This document shows positions 40,090 to 49,900 of a stretch of 64,000 nucleotides of DNA, piece by piece. The notes below the pieces were generated by a model, which ran no database searches, was not told the DNA's origin, and saw only the letters and a program-made list of their open reading frames with translations. The stretch comes from DAHUYF01 sp035945115 (GTDB lineage: Bacteria; Pseudomonadota; Alphaproteobacteria; ATCC43930; CGMCC-115725). The stretch's first letter is position 1, and the number at the start of each line of letters is the position of its first letter. Location of the stretch: positions 77,405 to 141,404 of the forward strand of contig DASZAN010000167.1 in assembly GCA_035945115.1 (NCBI GenBank), written 5' to 3'. A program made the position numbers and the translations under genes.

Positions 40090-41310
40090 TCAACGCGCGG
40101 GCTTGCTGGCGCTGGCGAGCCCGTCATCGGCCTCGATGACCGTGACTTTGCTGCCATCCGCGATTTGGCTGCTGATGTTGAGGACGATCTTGTCGCCGGG
40201 TGAAACGCCAGTGGCGATATCGACCACGGGGCCGTTATCGCGTGCGATGGTCACGTCGCGGAAATGCACGGTACTGTCGCTGTTCACGACGGCGATTTGC
40301 GGCCCGCTCGAGCGGAACACGAGAGCGGCCGCAGGAACCTGGGCGAGCGCCTTGGTCTGAAGTCCGAAACGGACCGAAACATACATCCCCGGCACGAGTT
40401 TTCCGTCGGGGTTGGGAAGGTCGACTTCGACGCGAAGCGTCCGTGCGCGCGGATTGATGGCTTGCGATGTCCGTGTCACAGATCCTGAGAAATCGCTGTT
40501 GGGCAGGTCGGTGGTGGCGACATGAGCCGGCGCGCCGATCGCGATCTCGCCCGCCACCCGTTGTGGAACGTCGATAAAGACGCGCATCGGATCGTCCTGT
40601 GACATGCGGTAGAGCGGTGTCGTGTTGGCGGTGCTGCCGGCGGTGACAAGATTGCCGATGTCGATGCGCCGTTCGATGATGGTGCCTTCATAGGGCGCGG
40701 TCACTTGCTTGAAGGCGGTGAACGCGGTCAGGCGATCGACGTCGGCTTGATCGAGATTGACTTGCGCGCGCGCCGCATTGAGCCGCGCTGCGGCGCTATC
40801 AAAATCGGCTTTCTTGGCCTCGCGCTCCTGGTCGGAGACGACGCCCTTGGGCGAGCCGCGCCAGCGGTCATAGGTCGTCTTGGCGAAATCGGCTTCAGCC
40901 TCTCTCACCTTGACCAAGGCGTCCGATGAGCGGAGCTTGGCCTGAGCCGCCAGCAACTGCGCATCGAGCTCGGGCGTATCGATCGCCGCCAGAACTTGTC
41001 CCTTCTGAACGCGATCGCCGATATCGACGAACCACTTGGCGACGTAGCCGTTGACGCGCGCGTAAATCGTGCTCTCGTACCAGGCGGCGGTTTCACCCGG
41101 CAGCATAAGCGCCTGTGTCGCTGGCGAAGGGCGCGCGGTCACGATATCGACGGATGGCGCGACGCTCTGCTGCTCTGCCGTGGTTTGCGCCAGCAGGCTC
41201 TCGTCGCGCGAGCGGAATTGATGGACGAGGAAGAAACCGACAAGCAGCAGGATCGCCACCGCGCCGGCGAGAATTTGCATGCGACGCCCGGCACCAGGGG
41301 AGACGTCCAT
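40090..41310 (-). CDS. RND efflux periplasmic adaptor (membrane fusion protein)
   Basis: 406 aa. An N-terminal membrane anchor (ILAGAVAILLLVGFFLVHQ) is followed by the lipoyl/barrel-sandwich half (IYARVNGYVAKWFVDIGDRVQKGQVLAAIDTPELDAQL), an alpha-hairpin (FDSAAARLNAARAQVNLDQADVDRL), and the beta-barrel (TAPYEGTIIERRIDIGNLV). I chose the ATG at 41310; the longer frame to 41544 would overlap the permease gene. Bridges the permease and the outer-membrane factor. Confidence 0.93.
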   Translation of the reverse strand: MDVSPGAGRRMQILAGAVAILLLVGFFLVHQFRSRDESLLAQTTAEQQSVAPSVDIVTARPSPATQALMLPGETAAWYESTIYARVNGYVAKWFVDIGDRVQKGQVLAAIDTPELDAQLLAAQAKLRSSDALVKVREAEADFAKTTYDRWRGSPKGVVSDQEREAKKADFDSAAARLNAARAQVNLDQADVDRLTAFTAFKQVTAPYEGTIIERRIDIGNLVTAGSTANTTPLYRMSQDDPMRVFIDVPQRVAGEIAIGAPAHVATTDLPNSDFSGSVTRTSQAINPRARTLRVEVDLPNPDGKLVPGMYVSVRFGLQTKALAQVPAAALVFRSSGPQIAVVNSDSTVHFRDVTIARDNGPVVDIATGVSPGDKIVLNISSQIADGSKVTVIEADDGLASASKPAR

Positions 41311-41362
41311 CGGCGAGCCGTCCCCCCGGGCGCGATCGTCCCGACGCGGTGCGGGTGCATGA

Positions 41363-44300
41363 TCAAGTCGACGCAACGGTGTCCCTTTCAAGCGAAACAT
41401 CGACCGGGCTCGCCTGCCGCGGCCGCCGCAGCAGTCGGTAGATCGTCGGCACGAAGACCAACGTCGCGAAGGTGGCAAAGAGCAGGCCGCCGATGACGGC
41501 GCGGGCAAGCGGCTCGTTCTGCTCGCCGCCTTCGCCGACGCCAAGCGCCATCGGGACCATGCCGAGGATCATCGCGCCCGCGGTCATGAGCACGGGACGA
41601 AGGCGCGTATAACCGGCAACCACCGCTGCGGTCGCGGGATCGTCGCCAGCCTCCATGCGCTGATTGGCGAAGGTCACGACGAGGATGCTGTTGGCGGTGG
41701 TGAGGCCGATGCCCATGAGCGTGCCGAGCAACGCCGGGACGCTCAAATGCGTGCCGGTGAGAAAGAGCATCCACATGATGCCGGAGAGTGTGAATGGCAC
41801 GGCCAAGAGCACGATGAGCGGGTCGATCCAGCTCTGGAAATTGATGACGAGGAAGAGGTAGACGAGAATGACCGCGAGCGCGATGCCGGAGAAGAGGCCG
41901 GCATAGCTCTCCTGCATGGTCTCGACCTGTCCGCTCAACGTCACCGAGATCGCCTTCGACGGATCGGGGCGGTCAGCCGCGAGTACTTTGTTGATCTCCG
42001 CTGCCGCCGAGGCGAGGTCGCGCCCCTGCACATCCGCGTTGATGTCGAAGACAGGCCGGATGTTGAGCTGCGAGGTCACCATCGGCAGCCTGCCGCGCCC
42101 GAAGCGCGCGACGTTCATCAGCAGCTGACCGGGATTTTCGCCGCCCGTTCCGGTGGCGATCGGCAGTCGCCAAAGATCATGGGTCGAATCGATGTGGTAC
42201 GTCGGAACTTGCACCACCAGCGGGTAGCTCACACCGTTCCTCGGATCGACCCAGAAATTGGGCGAAGTCTGCGCGCTCGAGTTGGTGGTAACGAGCACAT
42301 CGTTCGCGGTCGCCTCCTGGTTCATTCCTATCTCTTGCGCCAACGTCCGGTCGACGTCGACGGTGATCGAGGGGGCGTCGGGCACTTGGAAGACGTGGGA
42401 ATCCACGACCCCCGGTATTTGCTTGAGGTCGCGCGCGATCTTGGCGGCGAGCGCATAGGCCTCACCATTGTTCGGGCCCGAGACGCGCACATCGATCGGT
42501 GCCGACTGGCCGAAGTTCAGTACCTGATTGACGATATCGGCCGGTTGAAAGAAGAACTGCAGCTCGGGAAAACGCTTCGGCAGCTCGCGCCGAAGGTCGG
42601 CGATGTGTCCCGCCGTCGGCGTGTGCTTTTCCTTGAGCGAGATGAGTACCTCGCCGTCCATCGGCCCGACCGTGGCGGAGTCGCTGAGCGCGATGTTGAT
42701 GCCGCTATAGGGAAGGCCGATGTTGTCGAGGATGACATCGATCTGATCATTGCCGACGATCTGGCGGATCGCCGCCTCGACCTGGGCGAAATCCCGCTGG
42801 GTCTGCTCGAGTCGAGTCCCCGGCGGCGCGCGTACGTGAAGCCGCATCTGGCCGGCATCGACTTGCGGAAAGAAGTCCTCGCCGAGCCGGGGAAAAAGCA
42901 GCAATGAACAGGCCATCAGGACGAAAAAGAAAAGCACGGTTGGCAGCGGTCTCGATGCCGCCCACGCGACGCTGTCACGATAAACTTCGCGGAAGCGCGA
43001 GAAACCGCCCTCGAAACCGAGATGGACGCGGCGGAAGATGTTTGGCCGTTTTGTTGCCGCCGCCGTGGCGCCGTCGTGCTCGCTCGAGGAGCCGTGCCCC
43101 GCCACCGACGAACGCATGAGATACTTGAAGAGGATCGGCACGAGGGTGAAGGAAAGCGCGAGGCTCGCGACCAGAGAGATGATCACCGAAAGCGACAGCG
43201 GCGAGAACAGGTACTTCGCGGTGCCTTGCAGCAAAAACACCGGGACGAAGACAATGGAAATGCAGAGCGTGGCCAGGAAAGTCGGAAGCCCGACCTCGCC
43301 CGCGCCGTGCAGGATGGCGTATTCAAGCGGCTCGCCCAAGCTCACATGGCGCTCTATGTTCTCGATCACCACCGTGCCATTGTCGACGAGGATTCCGACA
43401 GCAAGCGCGAAGCCGCCCAGGGTCAGCGTGTTGAGCGTCTGTCCGCCCAGATACATCACCAGCACGGCGGTGATGATCGAGAGCGGAATGGACGCGAGAA
43501 TGATGAGTGTCAATCGCGCGTTGCCCAAGAACAGCAGGATCATCATCGCGGTCAGGCCGGCGGCCAAGGCGCCGCCGAGGCCGACGCTGTTGAGCGCCGC
43601 CTTGACGAAGACGGACTGATCGAAGATCGGCTTGATCGAGACGCCGCTCGGCAGCAGCTTCTGGATCTCCGGCAGGACTTCCTTGACGCCGTCGATCACC
43701 GCCAAAGTGGAGACGCCGCCAGTCTTGCGGATGACCATGAGCGCGCCGGGCGTGCCGTCGACGGCGACGGAATTGGTCTGTACTTGATAGCCGTCATGGA
43801 CATGCGCCACGTCCTGGACAAAGACGGTGCGCCCATCCACCTGCTTCACCGGGAATTGGTTGATGGCGGCGATCACGCTGGGGCTGTTGTTCATTGCCAG
43901 CGTGTAGTCCTTGGTGCCGATCTTCACGTCGCCCGAGGGCAGGATCACGTTCTGCCGCTGCAGCGCCTGTGCCACGTCCGATGGCGAAAGCCCGCGCGAC
44001 TGGAGCGCCTCTTGGTCGAGATCGAGCATGATGACACGCGGCTTGCCGCCATAGGGATAGGGCACTTCCGCGCCATGGACGACGGCGAGGTCGGGACGAA
44101 TGATGTTCTGGCCCAAATCGTTGAGCTTGGTGTCGGGGAGCGACTTGCTCGAGAGGCTCAATTGGATGATCGGCACGTCGGTCGCGCCATAGCGCAGCAC
44201 GAGCGGCGGCGTGATGTTGCGCGGCATGTATTTGAGGACGACGAGCGCGCTGCTGGCGAGCTGCGAGACGGCGCGGCTCACATCGGCGCCTTCGTGGAGA

Positions 44301-44584
44301 TAGACCTTCTCGACGCCGACGCCCGCATAGCTCGTCGCCTCGATGCGCTCGATATCGTCGACAAGCGAGGCGAGCTGGCGCTCATGAAGCGTGAGGATGC
44401 GGTTCTGCATATCCTCCGCGCTCATGCCGCTATAGGTCCAGACAACGCTGACGACGGGGATGTTGATTTCCGGGAAAATGTCGACCGGCATGCGCAGGAT
44501 GGCGCCTGCGCCCAAGAGGCAGATCAGGATCAGGACGGCAACGACCGTGTAAGGTCGCCTCAAGACGAAGCTGACGACCGACAT
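41363..44584 (-). CDS. RND efflux permease (HAE1/AcrB-like)
   Basis: 1073 aa from the ATG at 44584 (15 further codons are possible upstream). Begins FVLRRPYTVVAVLILICLLGAG and PVDIFPEINIPVVSV, as usual. The TM4 proton-relay segment reads VGILVDNGTVVIENIERH; many AcrB-type pumps have two Asp there, and here the second is Asn. FEGGFSRFREVYRDSV separates the two halves. It uses the proton gradient to expel unknown hydrophobic compounds. First gene of the operon; the gap at 44585-44807 holds its promoter and that of the divergent DUF190 gene. Confidence 0.94.
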   Translation of the reverse strand: MSVVSFVLRRPYTVVAVLILICLLGAGAILRMPVDIFPEINIPVVSVVWTYSGMSAEDMQNRILTLHERQLASLVDDIERIEATSYAGVGVEKVYLHEGADVSRAVSQLASSALVVLKYMPRNITPPLVLRYGATDVPIIQLSLSSKSLPDTKLNDLGQNIIRPDLAVVHGAEVPYPYGGKPRVIMLDLDQEALQSRGLSPSDVAQALQRQNVILPSGDVKIGTKDYTLAMNNSPSVIAAINQFPVKQVDGRTVFVQDVAHVHDGYQVQTNSVAVDGTPGALMVIRKTGGVSTLAVIDGVKEVLPEIQKLLPSGVSIKPIFDQSVFVKAALNSVGLGGALAAGLTAMMILLFLGNARLTLIILASIPLSIITAVLVMYLGGQTLNTLTLGGFALAVGILVDNGTVVIENIERHVSLGEPLEYAILHGAGEVGLPTFLATLCISIVFVPVFLLQGTAKYLFSPLSLSVIISLVASLALSFTLVPILFKYLMRSSVAGHGSSSEHDGATAAATKRPNIFRRVHLGFEGGFSRFREVYRDSVAWAASRPLPTVLFFFVLMACSLLLFPRLGEDFFPQVDAGQMRLHVRAPPGTRLEQTQRDFAQVEAAIRQIVGNDQIDVILDNIGLPYSGINIALSDSATVGPMDGEVLISLKEKHTPTAGHIADLRRELPKRFPELQFFFQPADIVNQVLNFGQSAPIDVRVSGPNNGEAYALAAKIARDLKQIPGVVDSHVFQVPDAPSITVDVDRTLAQEIGMNQEATANDVLVTTNSSAQTSPNFWVDPRNGVSYPLVVQVPTYHIDSTHDLWRLPIATGTGGENPGQLLMNVARFGRGRLPMVTSQLNIRPVFDINADVQGRDLASAAAEINKVLAADRPDPSKAISVTLSGQVETMQESYAGLFSGIALAVILVYLFLVINFQSWIDPLIVLLAVPFTLSGIMWMLFLTGTHLSVPALLGTLMGIGLTTANSILVVTFANQRMEAGDDPATAAVVAGYTRLRPVLMTAGAMILGMVPMALGVGEGGEQNEPLARAVIGGLLFATFATLVFVPTIYRLLRRPRQASPVDVSLERDTVAST

Positions 44585-44807
44585 GAACTCCCGTTCCTCA
44601 GGAGCCGGGATCGACCGCCCGCTCCTCAAGCCGCTGCCGCGTTAGCGGCACGCACCTTGCCCGCGGCGTTTTCCCTGTGCGCCCGCACCTTATCGCAGCC
44701 ACCTCGATGGGGCGCACTAAATTAAATTTAATCTCTGTCTCATCGGCGGTCCATACTAGAATTGTGCCAAGGCCAAGGAGACGGAAAGTCAAAAAGGAAC
44801 AACAGAC

Positions 44808-45137
44808 ATGGAAATTGAGGAAGCAGTACTTCTCAGAATCTTTGTTGGCGAAGACAAGCGCCATCAGGACAAGCCGCTTTACGAGGTGATCGCCCTCAAG
44901 GCGCGCGAGATGCACCTGCTTGGCGCCACCGTCTTGAACGGGCGACTGGGCTTCGGCCGCTCGACCCGGCTCCACACGACGCGCGCCCTCCTCTCGCAAG
45001 ATTTGCCGCTCGTCATCGAGATTGTCGACAAGGCCGACAAGGTCGACGCCTTCCTGCAGGTGCTGGCGACGATGCCGGGGATCGCCCTCATCACGCGCGA
45101 GAAGGTCGGGATGGTCCGCGAGGACTCCGAGAGATGA
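44808..45137 (+). CDS. DUF190 (PII-like) protein
   Basis: 109 aa. VLLRIFVGEDKRHQDKPLYEVIALKAREMHLLGATVLNGRLGFG matches the ferredoxin-like DUF190 domain, which resembles PII signalling proteins. Often encoded beside the fluoride exporter CrcB, but none is present here. Divergent from the RND operon. About 310 bp without a gene follow. Confidence 0.85.
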   Translation: MEIEEAVLLRIFVGEDKRHQDKPLYEVIALKAREMHLLGATVLNGRLGFGRSTRLHTTRALLSQDLPLVIEIVDKADKVDAFLQVLATMPGIALITREKVGMVREDSER

Positions 45138-45448
45138 GGCGGCCGACGACTCTGTGACGCCAAAGTCACATTCGTCTCTGACATTTATTTGCAATCTCAC
45201 TGAAACACGACTGTCAACTTCGCTCCTTAGCATCGCTCGCAGCGGCGCGTAGGGGGGACCCAGCGTCGCGCTCTTGCTTGGGCGTCGCTCTTTGGGGGGT
45301 CATTTCAACCACGTTTGCCTTGTCATTCGCCGTGGGCGAGGAGCGCCGCGAGGTCGCGCCGCCGCTCGAGGTGCGCTGCCGAGGAAAGCGACCAGAGACG
45401 CGAGGCGGCTGGCGAGACCGTGCACACCGTCAAACTGAAGGACGAGCC
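45138..45448 (+). promoter_or_regulatory. Upstream region of the porin gene
   Basis: This gap of about 311 bp between the DUF190 gene and the porin has no supported ORF. It must hold the porin promoter and a 5' untranslated leader. I see no riboswitch and no clear promoter hexamers. The porin ATG at 45449 has AAGGACGAG just upstream. Confidence 0.35.
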
Positions 45449-47053
45449 ATGTCATCGAGGTATTCCGCACTCCCAACCCTGTGGCGTCAGCTGTTGATCG
45501 GCGCCGCGCCCGCCGCCCTGCTCATTGCCAACCCCGCCGCCGCGCAGACGGCGCCGGCGCCATCGGTCGCTCAGCTCAACACCCAGGTCCAGCTGCTGCA
45601 GCAACAGATGCAACAGCTCCAGGACCAGATCAATGCAGCGCAAAGCCAGCTCAGCGCCCAACAGGCCCAACAGACGCAGCAGGCGCAGGTGACGCCGCCG
45701 CCGCCGGCGCCGCCCAGCATCGGCGGCATCCAGATCGGCGGCGTCAACCTCAAATTCGGCGGCTTCACCGAAGCGGCGGGCATCTTCCGCACCCGCAACG
45801 AGGTCGCCGATGTCGGCTCCGACTTCAACGGCATTCCCTTCAAGAACAATCCGCGCTTCCATGAGAGTGAGTTGCGCGGCAGCGCGCGGCAAAGCCGCAT
45901 CTCCGGCCTCGTCACCGGCGACGTCGACAAGAACACGCACCTTTCGGCTTACGCCGAAGCCGACTTCCTCGGCGCCAGCGACGTCTCGAATGCGCGCGAG
46001 AGCAATAGCTTCCTGCTCCGCATGCGCCACTTCTACGGCGCCGTCGACAACGACGCCTCGGGCTTCCACTTCCTCGCCGGTCAAACCTGGAGCCTACTCA
46101 CCACCAACACCCGCGGGATCATCCCGCGCAACGAGCAGATCCCGCTCACGATCGACGCGCAGTACGTCACTGGCTTCAACTGGACGCGCAACCCGCAGGC
46201 GCGCTTCGTCGAAGACTTTGGTGGCGGCATTTGGGCCGGCCTCTCGGTCGAGAGCCCGCAAGCGCTGGTCGGCGGCAACAACCCCGGCGGCACCACTTTC
46301 GCCAACAACCAAGCCAATCCCAACGCCAACAATCCCGGCGACGGCACCGGCCTCTTCTCCGGCAACCAGAACTTCACCACCGACACCTACCCCGACCTGG
46401 TCGCCAAGATCGCCGTCGATCCCGGCTTCGGCCACTACGAGCTGAAGGGCCTCGGCCGCATCTTCACCGACCGCTTCAACGGGAAGAACAACAACACCGT
46501 CGGCGGCGGCATCGGCGGTGCCGCGTCGATCCCGGTGGTGCCGCAACTCGTCGATCTTCAGCTGAGCGGGCTCGCCGGCTACGGCATCGGCCGCTATGGC
46601 TCGGGCCAGATCAACGACGTGAGCTTCAACAACGCTGGCGCCTTGAAGGCGACGCCGGAGGTCGAAGCGCTGGTCGGGGTCATCGCCCATCCCGCTCAGG
46701 GCACCGATATCTATCTCTATGGCGGCTACGAGCAGGTGGACTCGACGGGAACGCCCGAGGGCGCCGGCTTTGGCGCGTCCAACCTCAATCTCACCACCTG
46801 CAATGCTGAGACCGCCTTGGTCGGCAGCGCGAGCGCAACGCCGGCGTGCCCGGCGGTCACGCACCGCATCGCCCACGTGACGCTCGGCTTCTGGCAAGAT
46901 CTCTACAAGGGCAATTTCGGCCGTATCGCCTTTGGCGCGCAGGGTGAATACCTCAAGAAATTCACCTTCCACGCCGGTGGCGGTGGACAGAACACAGCGC
47001 CCAACGTCGACGAAGCCATCGTCATGACCTCGTTCCGCTATTATCCGTTCTGA
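45449..47053 (+). CDS. Outer membrane porin with N-terminal coiled coil
   Basis: 534 aa. A signal peptide (LLIGAAPAALLIANPAAAQ) is followed by a Gln-rich coiled coil (QVQLLQQQMQQLQDQINAAQ) and a beta-barrel (LKFGGFTEAAGIFRTRNEVADV...FLLRMRHFYGAV) ending in SFRYYPF, with the aromatic C-terminus used by the BAM complex. Related to alphaproteobacterial DcaP-like porins with periplasmic coiled coils; substrate unknown. A strong terminator follows. Confidence 0.85.
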   Translation: MSSRYSALPTLWRQLLIGAAPAALLIANPAAAQTAPAPSVAQLNTQVQLLQQQMQQLQDQINAAQSQLSAQQAQQTQQAQVTPPPPAPPSIGGIQIGGVNLKFGGFTEAAGIFRTRNEVADVGSDFNGIPFKNNPRFHESELRGSARQSRISGLVTGDVDKNTHLSAYAEADFLGASDVSNARESNSFLLRMRHFYGAVDNDASGFHFLAGQTWSLLTTNTRGIIPRNEQIPLTIDAQYVTGFNWTRNPQARFVEDFGGGIWAGLSVESPQALVGGNNPGGTTFANNQANPNANNPGDGTGLFSGNQNFTTDTYPDLVAKIAVDPGFGHYELKGLGRIFTDRFNGKNNNTVGGGIGGAASIPVVPQLVDLQLSGLAGYGIGRYGSGQINDVSFNNAGALKATPEVEALVGVIAHPAQGTDIYLYGGYEQVDSTGTPEGAGFGASNLNLTTCNAETALVGSASATPACPAVTHRIAHVTLGFWQDLYKGNFGRIAFGAQGEYLKKFTFHAGGGGQNTAPNVDEAIVMTSFRYYPF

Positions 47054-47072
47054 TCGCGGGTCAACGAAGCGT

Positions 47073-47109
47073 GGCGGGCACCCTTGCGGTGCCCGCCGTT
47101 TTCTTTTTT
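47073..47109 (+). terminator. Rho-independent terminator of the porin gene
   Basis: Perfect 10-bp stem GGCGGGCACC / GGTGCCCGCC (47073-47082 and 47088-47097) with loop CTTGC, followed by a T-rich tract (GTTTTCTTTTTTG). It is 20 bp after the porin stop. Confidence 0.93.
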
Positions 47110-47141
47110 GCCGCGACGAAGGGGCGCGCGGGTGCGCCGCA

Positions 47142-47219
47142 CTAGTCCTTGAAGATGATGACGTCGGTCGACTTGATCACCGCCGTGACCTTGTCGCCTT
47201 TCTTGAGGGCGAGATCATC
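47142..47219 (-). pseudogene. C-terminal remnant of a molybdenum-binding TOBE (Mop) protein
   Basis: The last 25 codons (DDLALKKGDKVTAVIKSTDVI, ending IFKD and a stop) are the C-terminal half of a Mop-type TOBE protein that binds molybdate, usually about 69 aa. Homology ends at about 47219, where a porin-like sequence on the other strand begins. The 5' part is gone. Together with the next feature this marks a deletion between two once-divergent genes. Confidence 0.7.
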
Positions 47220-48123
47220 GTGCTGGCCAGTGGCGCCGCGTTGGCGCAGGAGCCGCGCGCCAAGAGCGCCGACAGCTATTCCGGCGCGAGCGAGGTGGCG
47301 CTCTCCGACCTCACGCTTGGGAATTTCTTCACCGCGGGCTGGGGCGAGCCCTATGCCCATCGCGAGCGCGCATCCGGCACGCCGGACATGGCGTTGCTGC
47401 GAGTCCAGACCAACTTCCTCGAGCGCGAGCTGCGCGTCGACTATGTCCACACTTCCGAAAACAAGGTTCCGACCCCGCGCTTCAGTCCGCTCAATTCGGC
47501 CGACGCCCTCATCGCCTATGGCCTCGACCGGCGTTGGATGGTCGAGGTGGTCACGAACTACGCATTCAACGACGTGTCCAACGGTGGCCAGGGAGCAAGC
47601 GGCGCCAACGGTGCCGCGGTCCTGCGGTTCGCGCTCATTGATACCGAGCTCACCTCCCTTTCAGCGCAGGTCCGCGTCGATTCGCCCAATCGCTCGCTGC
47701 CGAACAATACGCAGACCTCGATCCCATATGCGTTGGCGGGATTCAACGATCTCTACCCGCTGCTCGGCCTTTACCGCACTGGCCTCTATTATTCCTTCGT
47801 CTATCAGGAGCTGCTCGGGCACGACAATTTGGGCCAAACTCAGAACGACGTCATCTGCGACGTCTCTGGCGAAGAGCTGGACGGAGATGCGCACGCCGGT
47901 CTTCGGTCAGTTCACCACTTTCCTCGAGGCGAACTTCACCACCTACCTCGACGGCTTTGGGGTGGGTAACTTTCATGACGGGCATGCGATCGGTACCTTG
48001 ACGCCGGGCGTGCGCTTCTGGTTCCTGCCTAAAAATTCGCTGACGCTCGGCGTCGACCTTCCCGTGACGAATTCCAAGCCGTTCGGCGAGGTCTACCGCG
48101 CCACATACATCCTTAATTTCTGA
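47220..48123 (+). pseudogene. Broken outer-membrane barrel protein (5' deletion and frameshift)
   Basis: The first frame (47220 on) begins inside a signal peptide (LASGAALAQEP) and reads a barrel (FFTAGWGEPYAHRERASGTP...GLYRTGLYYSFVYQELLGHDNLG). Near 47,868 it shifts into a second frame (LAKSWTEMRTPVFGQFTTFLEANF...TNSKPFGEVYRATYILNF). The expected reading DVSLAKSW is restored by adding two bases (CT) to the TCTCTGG run. The C-terminus ends in Phe, as barrels do. Both the start and the frame are lost, so this is a pseudogene unless the sequence contains errors. Confidence 0.75.
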
Positions 48124-48248
48124 GCGCCACGCTGCCGCAGACGCGGCCCAGCCTTGCGGCAAGTTGGGTTGTCCCGGCGTGCCGCAAGGGGATAGGATCG
48201 CCGACCCCTAACGCCGGCCCGCCCGGCGCGATCAAGGAGGATGCGCGC

Positions 48249-49445
48249 ATGGTTCTGCGCAACGGCCGTGAATTCCTGAGCATTCCCGGACCCACCACGG
48301 TGCCGGACGAGGTGCTGGCGGCGATGCATCGCCCGGCGCTCGACATCTACGGCAGCGAGATGATCGAGCTCACCGCAGGGTGCCTCCGCGATCTGCGCAA
48401 GGTGTTTTGCACGAAGGGCCAGACCTACATCTACGTCGCCAACGGCCACGGCGTCTGGGAAGCGGCGCTCTCGAACGTGCTCTCGCGCGGCGACAAGGTG
48501 CTGGTGCTGGAAAGCGGCCGCTTCGCCGTCGGCTGGGGCGAGATGGCGCGTGTGCTCGGCTGCGAGGTGGAGGTGCTGGCGGGCGTGCCGCGCGGCGCGG
48601 TCGATCTCGCCGCGGTCGAGGCGCGGCTCAAAGCCGACCGCGCCCAAACCATCAAGGCGGTGCTGGTGGTGCAGGTCGATACGGCCTCGAGCGTCGTGAA
48701 CGACATTGCCGCGATCCGCGCGGCGATCGATCGCGCCAAGCACGGCGCGCTCTTGATGGTCGACACCATCGCCTCGCTCGCCACCATGCCCTTCGAGATG
48801 GACGAATGGGGTGTCGATGTCGCGGTGGCGGGATCGCAGAAGGGGCTCATGGTGCCGCCCGGCCTCGGCTTCATCGCGGTGAGCGAGCGCGCCAAGGATG
48901 CCCATCGCCAGGCGGGCCTCCGCACCAGCTATTGGGACTGGACGGCGCGCGAAGGCGAGGAGCATTACCAGAAATATTGCGGCACGCCGCCCGAGCATCT
49001 CCTCTTCGGCTTGCGTAAGTCACTCGACATGATCTTTGCCGAGGGGCTCGAGAATGTCTTCCGCCGCCACACGCTCTTGGCCGAAGCGGTGCGGCGCGCG
49101 GTCGAGCGCTGGAGCGCGGAGGGCGTGCTCGAGTTCAACATTCTCCGCCCGCAAGACCGCGCCAATTCCGTCACCATGATCCGCTTCAAGGACGGCGCCA
49201 ATCCGGGAGCGCTGCAGCAGTATTGCAGCGAGATGCTGGGGGTGGTGCTGGGCGTTGCCTTGGGCGAGCTCAAGGGCAAGGGCATCCGCATCGCTCATAT
49301 GGGCCACGTCAACGCGCCGATGATCATGGGCACGCTCTCGGCGGTCGAGATCGGCCTCGGCGCGCTCCGCATCCCCCACGGCAAAGGCGGCGTCCAGGCG
49401 GCGATCGAGTGGCTCGCGCAGCGGGTGCCGGGAAACGCGCGCTAA
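48249..49445 (+). CDS. PLP-dependent class V aminotransferase (serine-glyoxylate/alanine-glyoxylate type)
   Basis: 398 aa. LSIPGPTTVPDEVLAAMHRPALDIYG is the N-terminal signature of this group. The cofactor Lys lies in AVAGSQKGLMVPPGLG. Transfers the amino group of serine or alanine to glyoxylate, feeding C1/C2 or photorespiratory-type metabolism. AAGGAGGA precedes the ATG. It converges with the DoxX-like fragment (4-base overlap of stops). Confidence 0.93.
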   Translation: MVLRNGREFLSIPGPTTVPDEVLAAMHRPALDIYGSEMIELTAGCLRDLRKVFCTKGQTYIYVANGHGVWEAALSNVLSRGDKVLVLESGRFAVGWGEMARVLGCEVEVLAGVPRGAVDLAAVEARLKADRAQTIKAVLVVQVDTASSVVNDIAAIRAAIDRAKHGALLMVDTIASLATMPFEMDEWGVDVAVAGSQKGLMVPPGLGFIAVSERAKDAHRQAGLRTSYWDWTAREGEEHYQKYCGTPPEHLLFGLRKSLDMIFAEGLENVFRRHTLLAEAVRRAVERWSAEGVLEFNILRPQDRANSVTMIRFKDGANPGALQQYCSEMLGVVLGVALGELKGKGIRIAHMGHVNAPMIMGTLSAVEIGLGALRIPHGKGGVQAAIEWLAQRVPGNAR

Positions 49446-49753
49446 GTCTTCGAGAGGCTCGCCGCGCCGAGCGCGCGTGGCGCCTTCGCCGCGGCGATGC
49501 CGGCGAAGCTCCACAGCATCTGCGGATGGCGGAGGAAAAGGCCGAGCCAGGTGAGCCTCAGGATGATCAGCGACGGCAGCACGGCGAAATACTGATCGGC
49601 GATGACATGGGCGCAAATGGCGCCGCCCATATGCGCGGATATGATGAGCGCCGCCAGCGAGCGAATGGGCGGAACGAGCAGCAGCAACCCGCAGCCGATC
49701 TCCATCGCCGCCACCAGCGTGTACTTGCCGCCGGTGAGGCCGAGCAGCGTCAT
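49442..49753 (-). pseudogene. DoxX-like membrane protein lacking its N-terminus
   Basis: 103 aa. Hydrophobic segments TLVAAMEIGCGLLLLVP, LAALIISAHMGGAICAHV and LIILRLTWLGLFL match helices 2-4 of DoxX-like proteins, but the first helix (about 45 residues) is absent. The remaining frame is open and preceded by ATG, so a shortened product may still be made. A deletion remnant is the better reading given the other broken genes around it. Confidence 0.6.
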
Positions 49754-49900
49754 CTCTTCGACGGCAAGCTCACGCGATATTGTAACGGCCGATACGATAC
49801 CTTCTTAGCAGGGCAGGGGCGTGAGCGGAACGCCGGACTTCAGCGCTCGCGAAAATATGAACTGCCGTGTGGGGTGGCGCGCCGCGAGGACGGGCGGTCG

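Noticed and set aside
44585..44807. Fluoride riboswitch upstream of the DUF190 gene
   Set aside because: DUF190 genes often accompany crcB, but there is no crcB here and the leader shows no fluoride-aptamer pattern.
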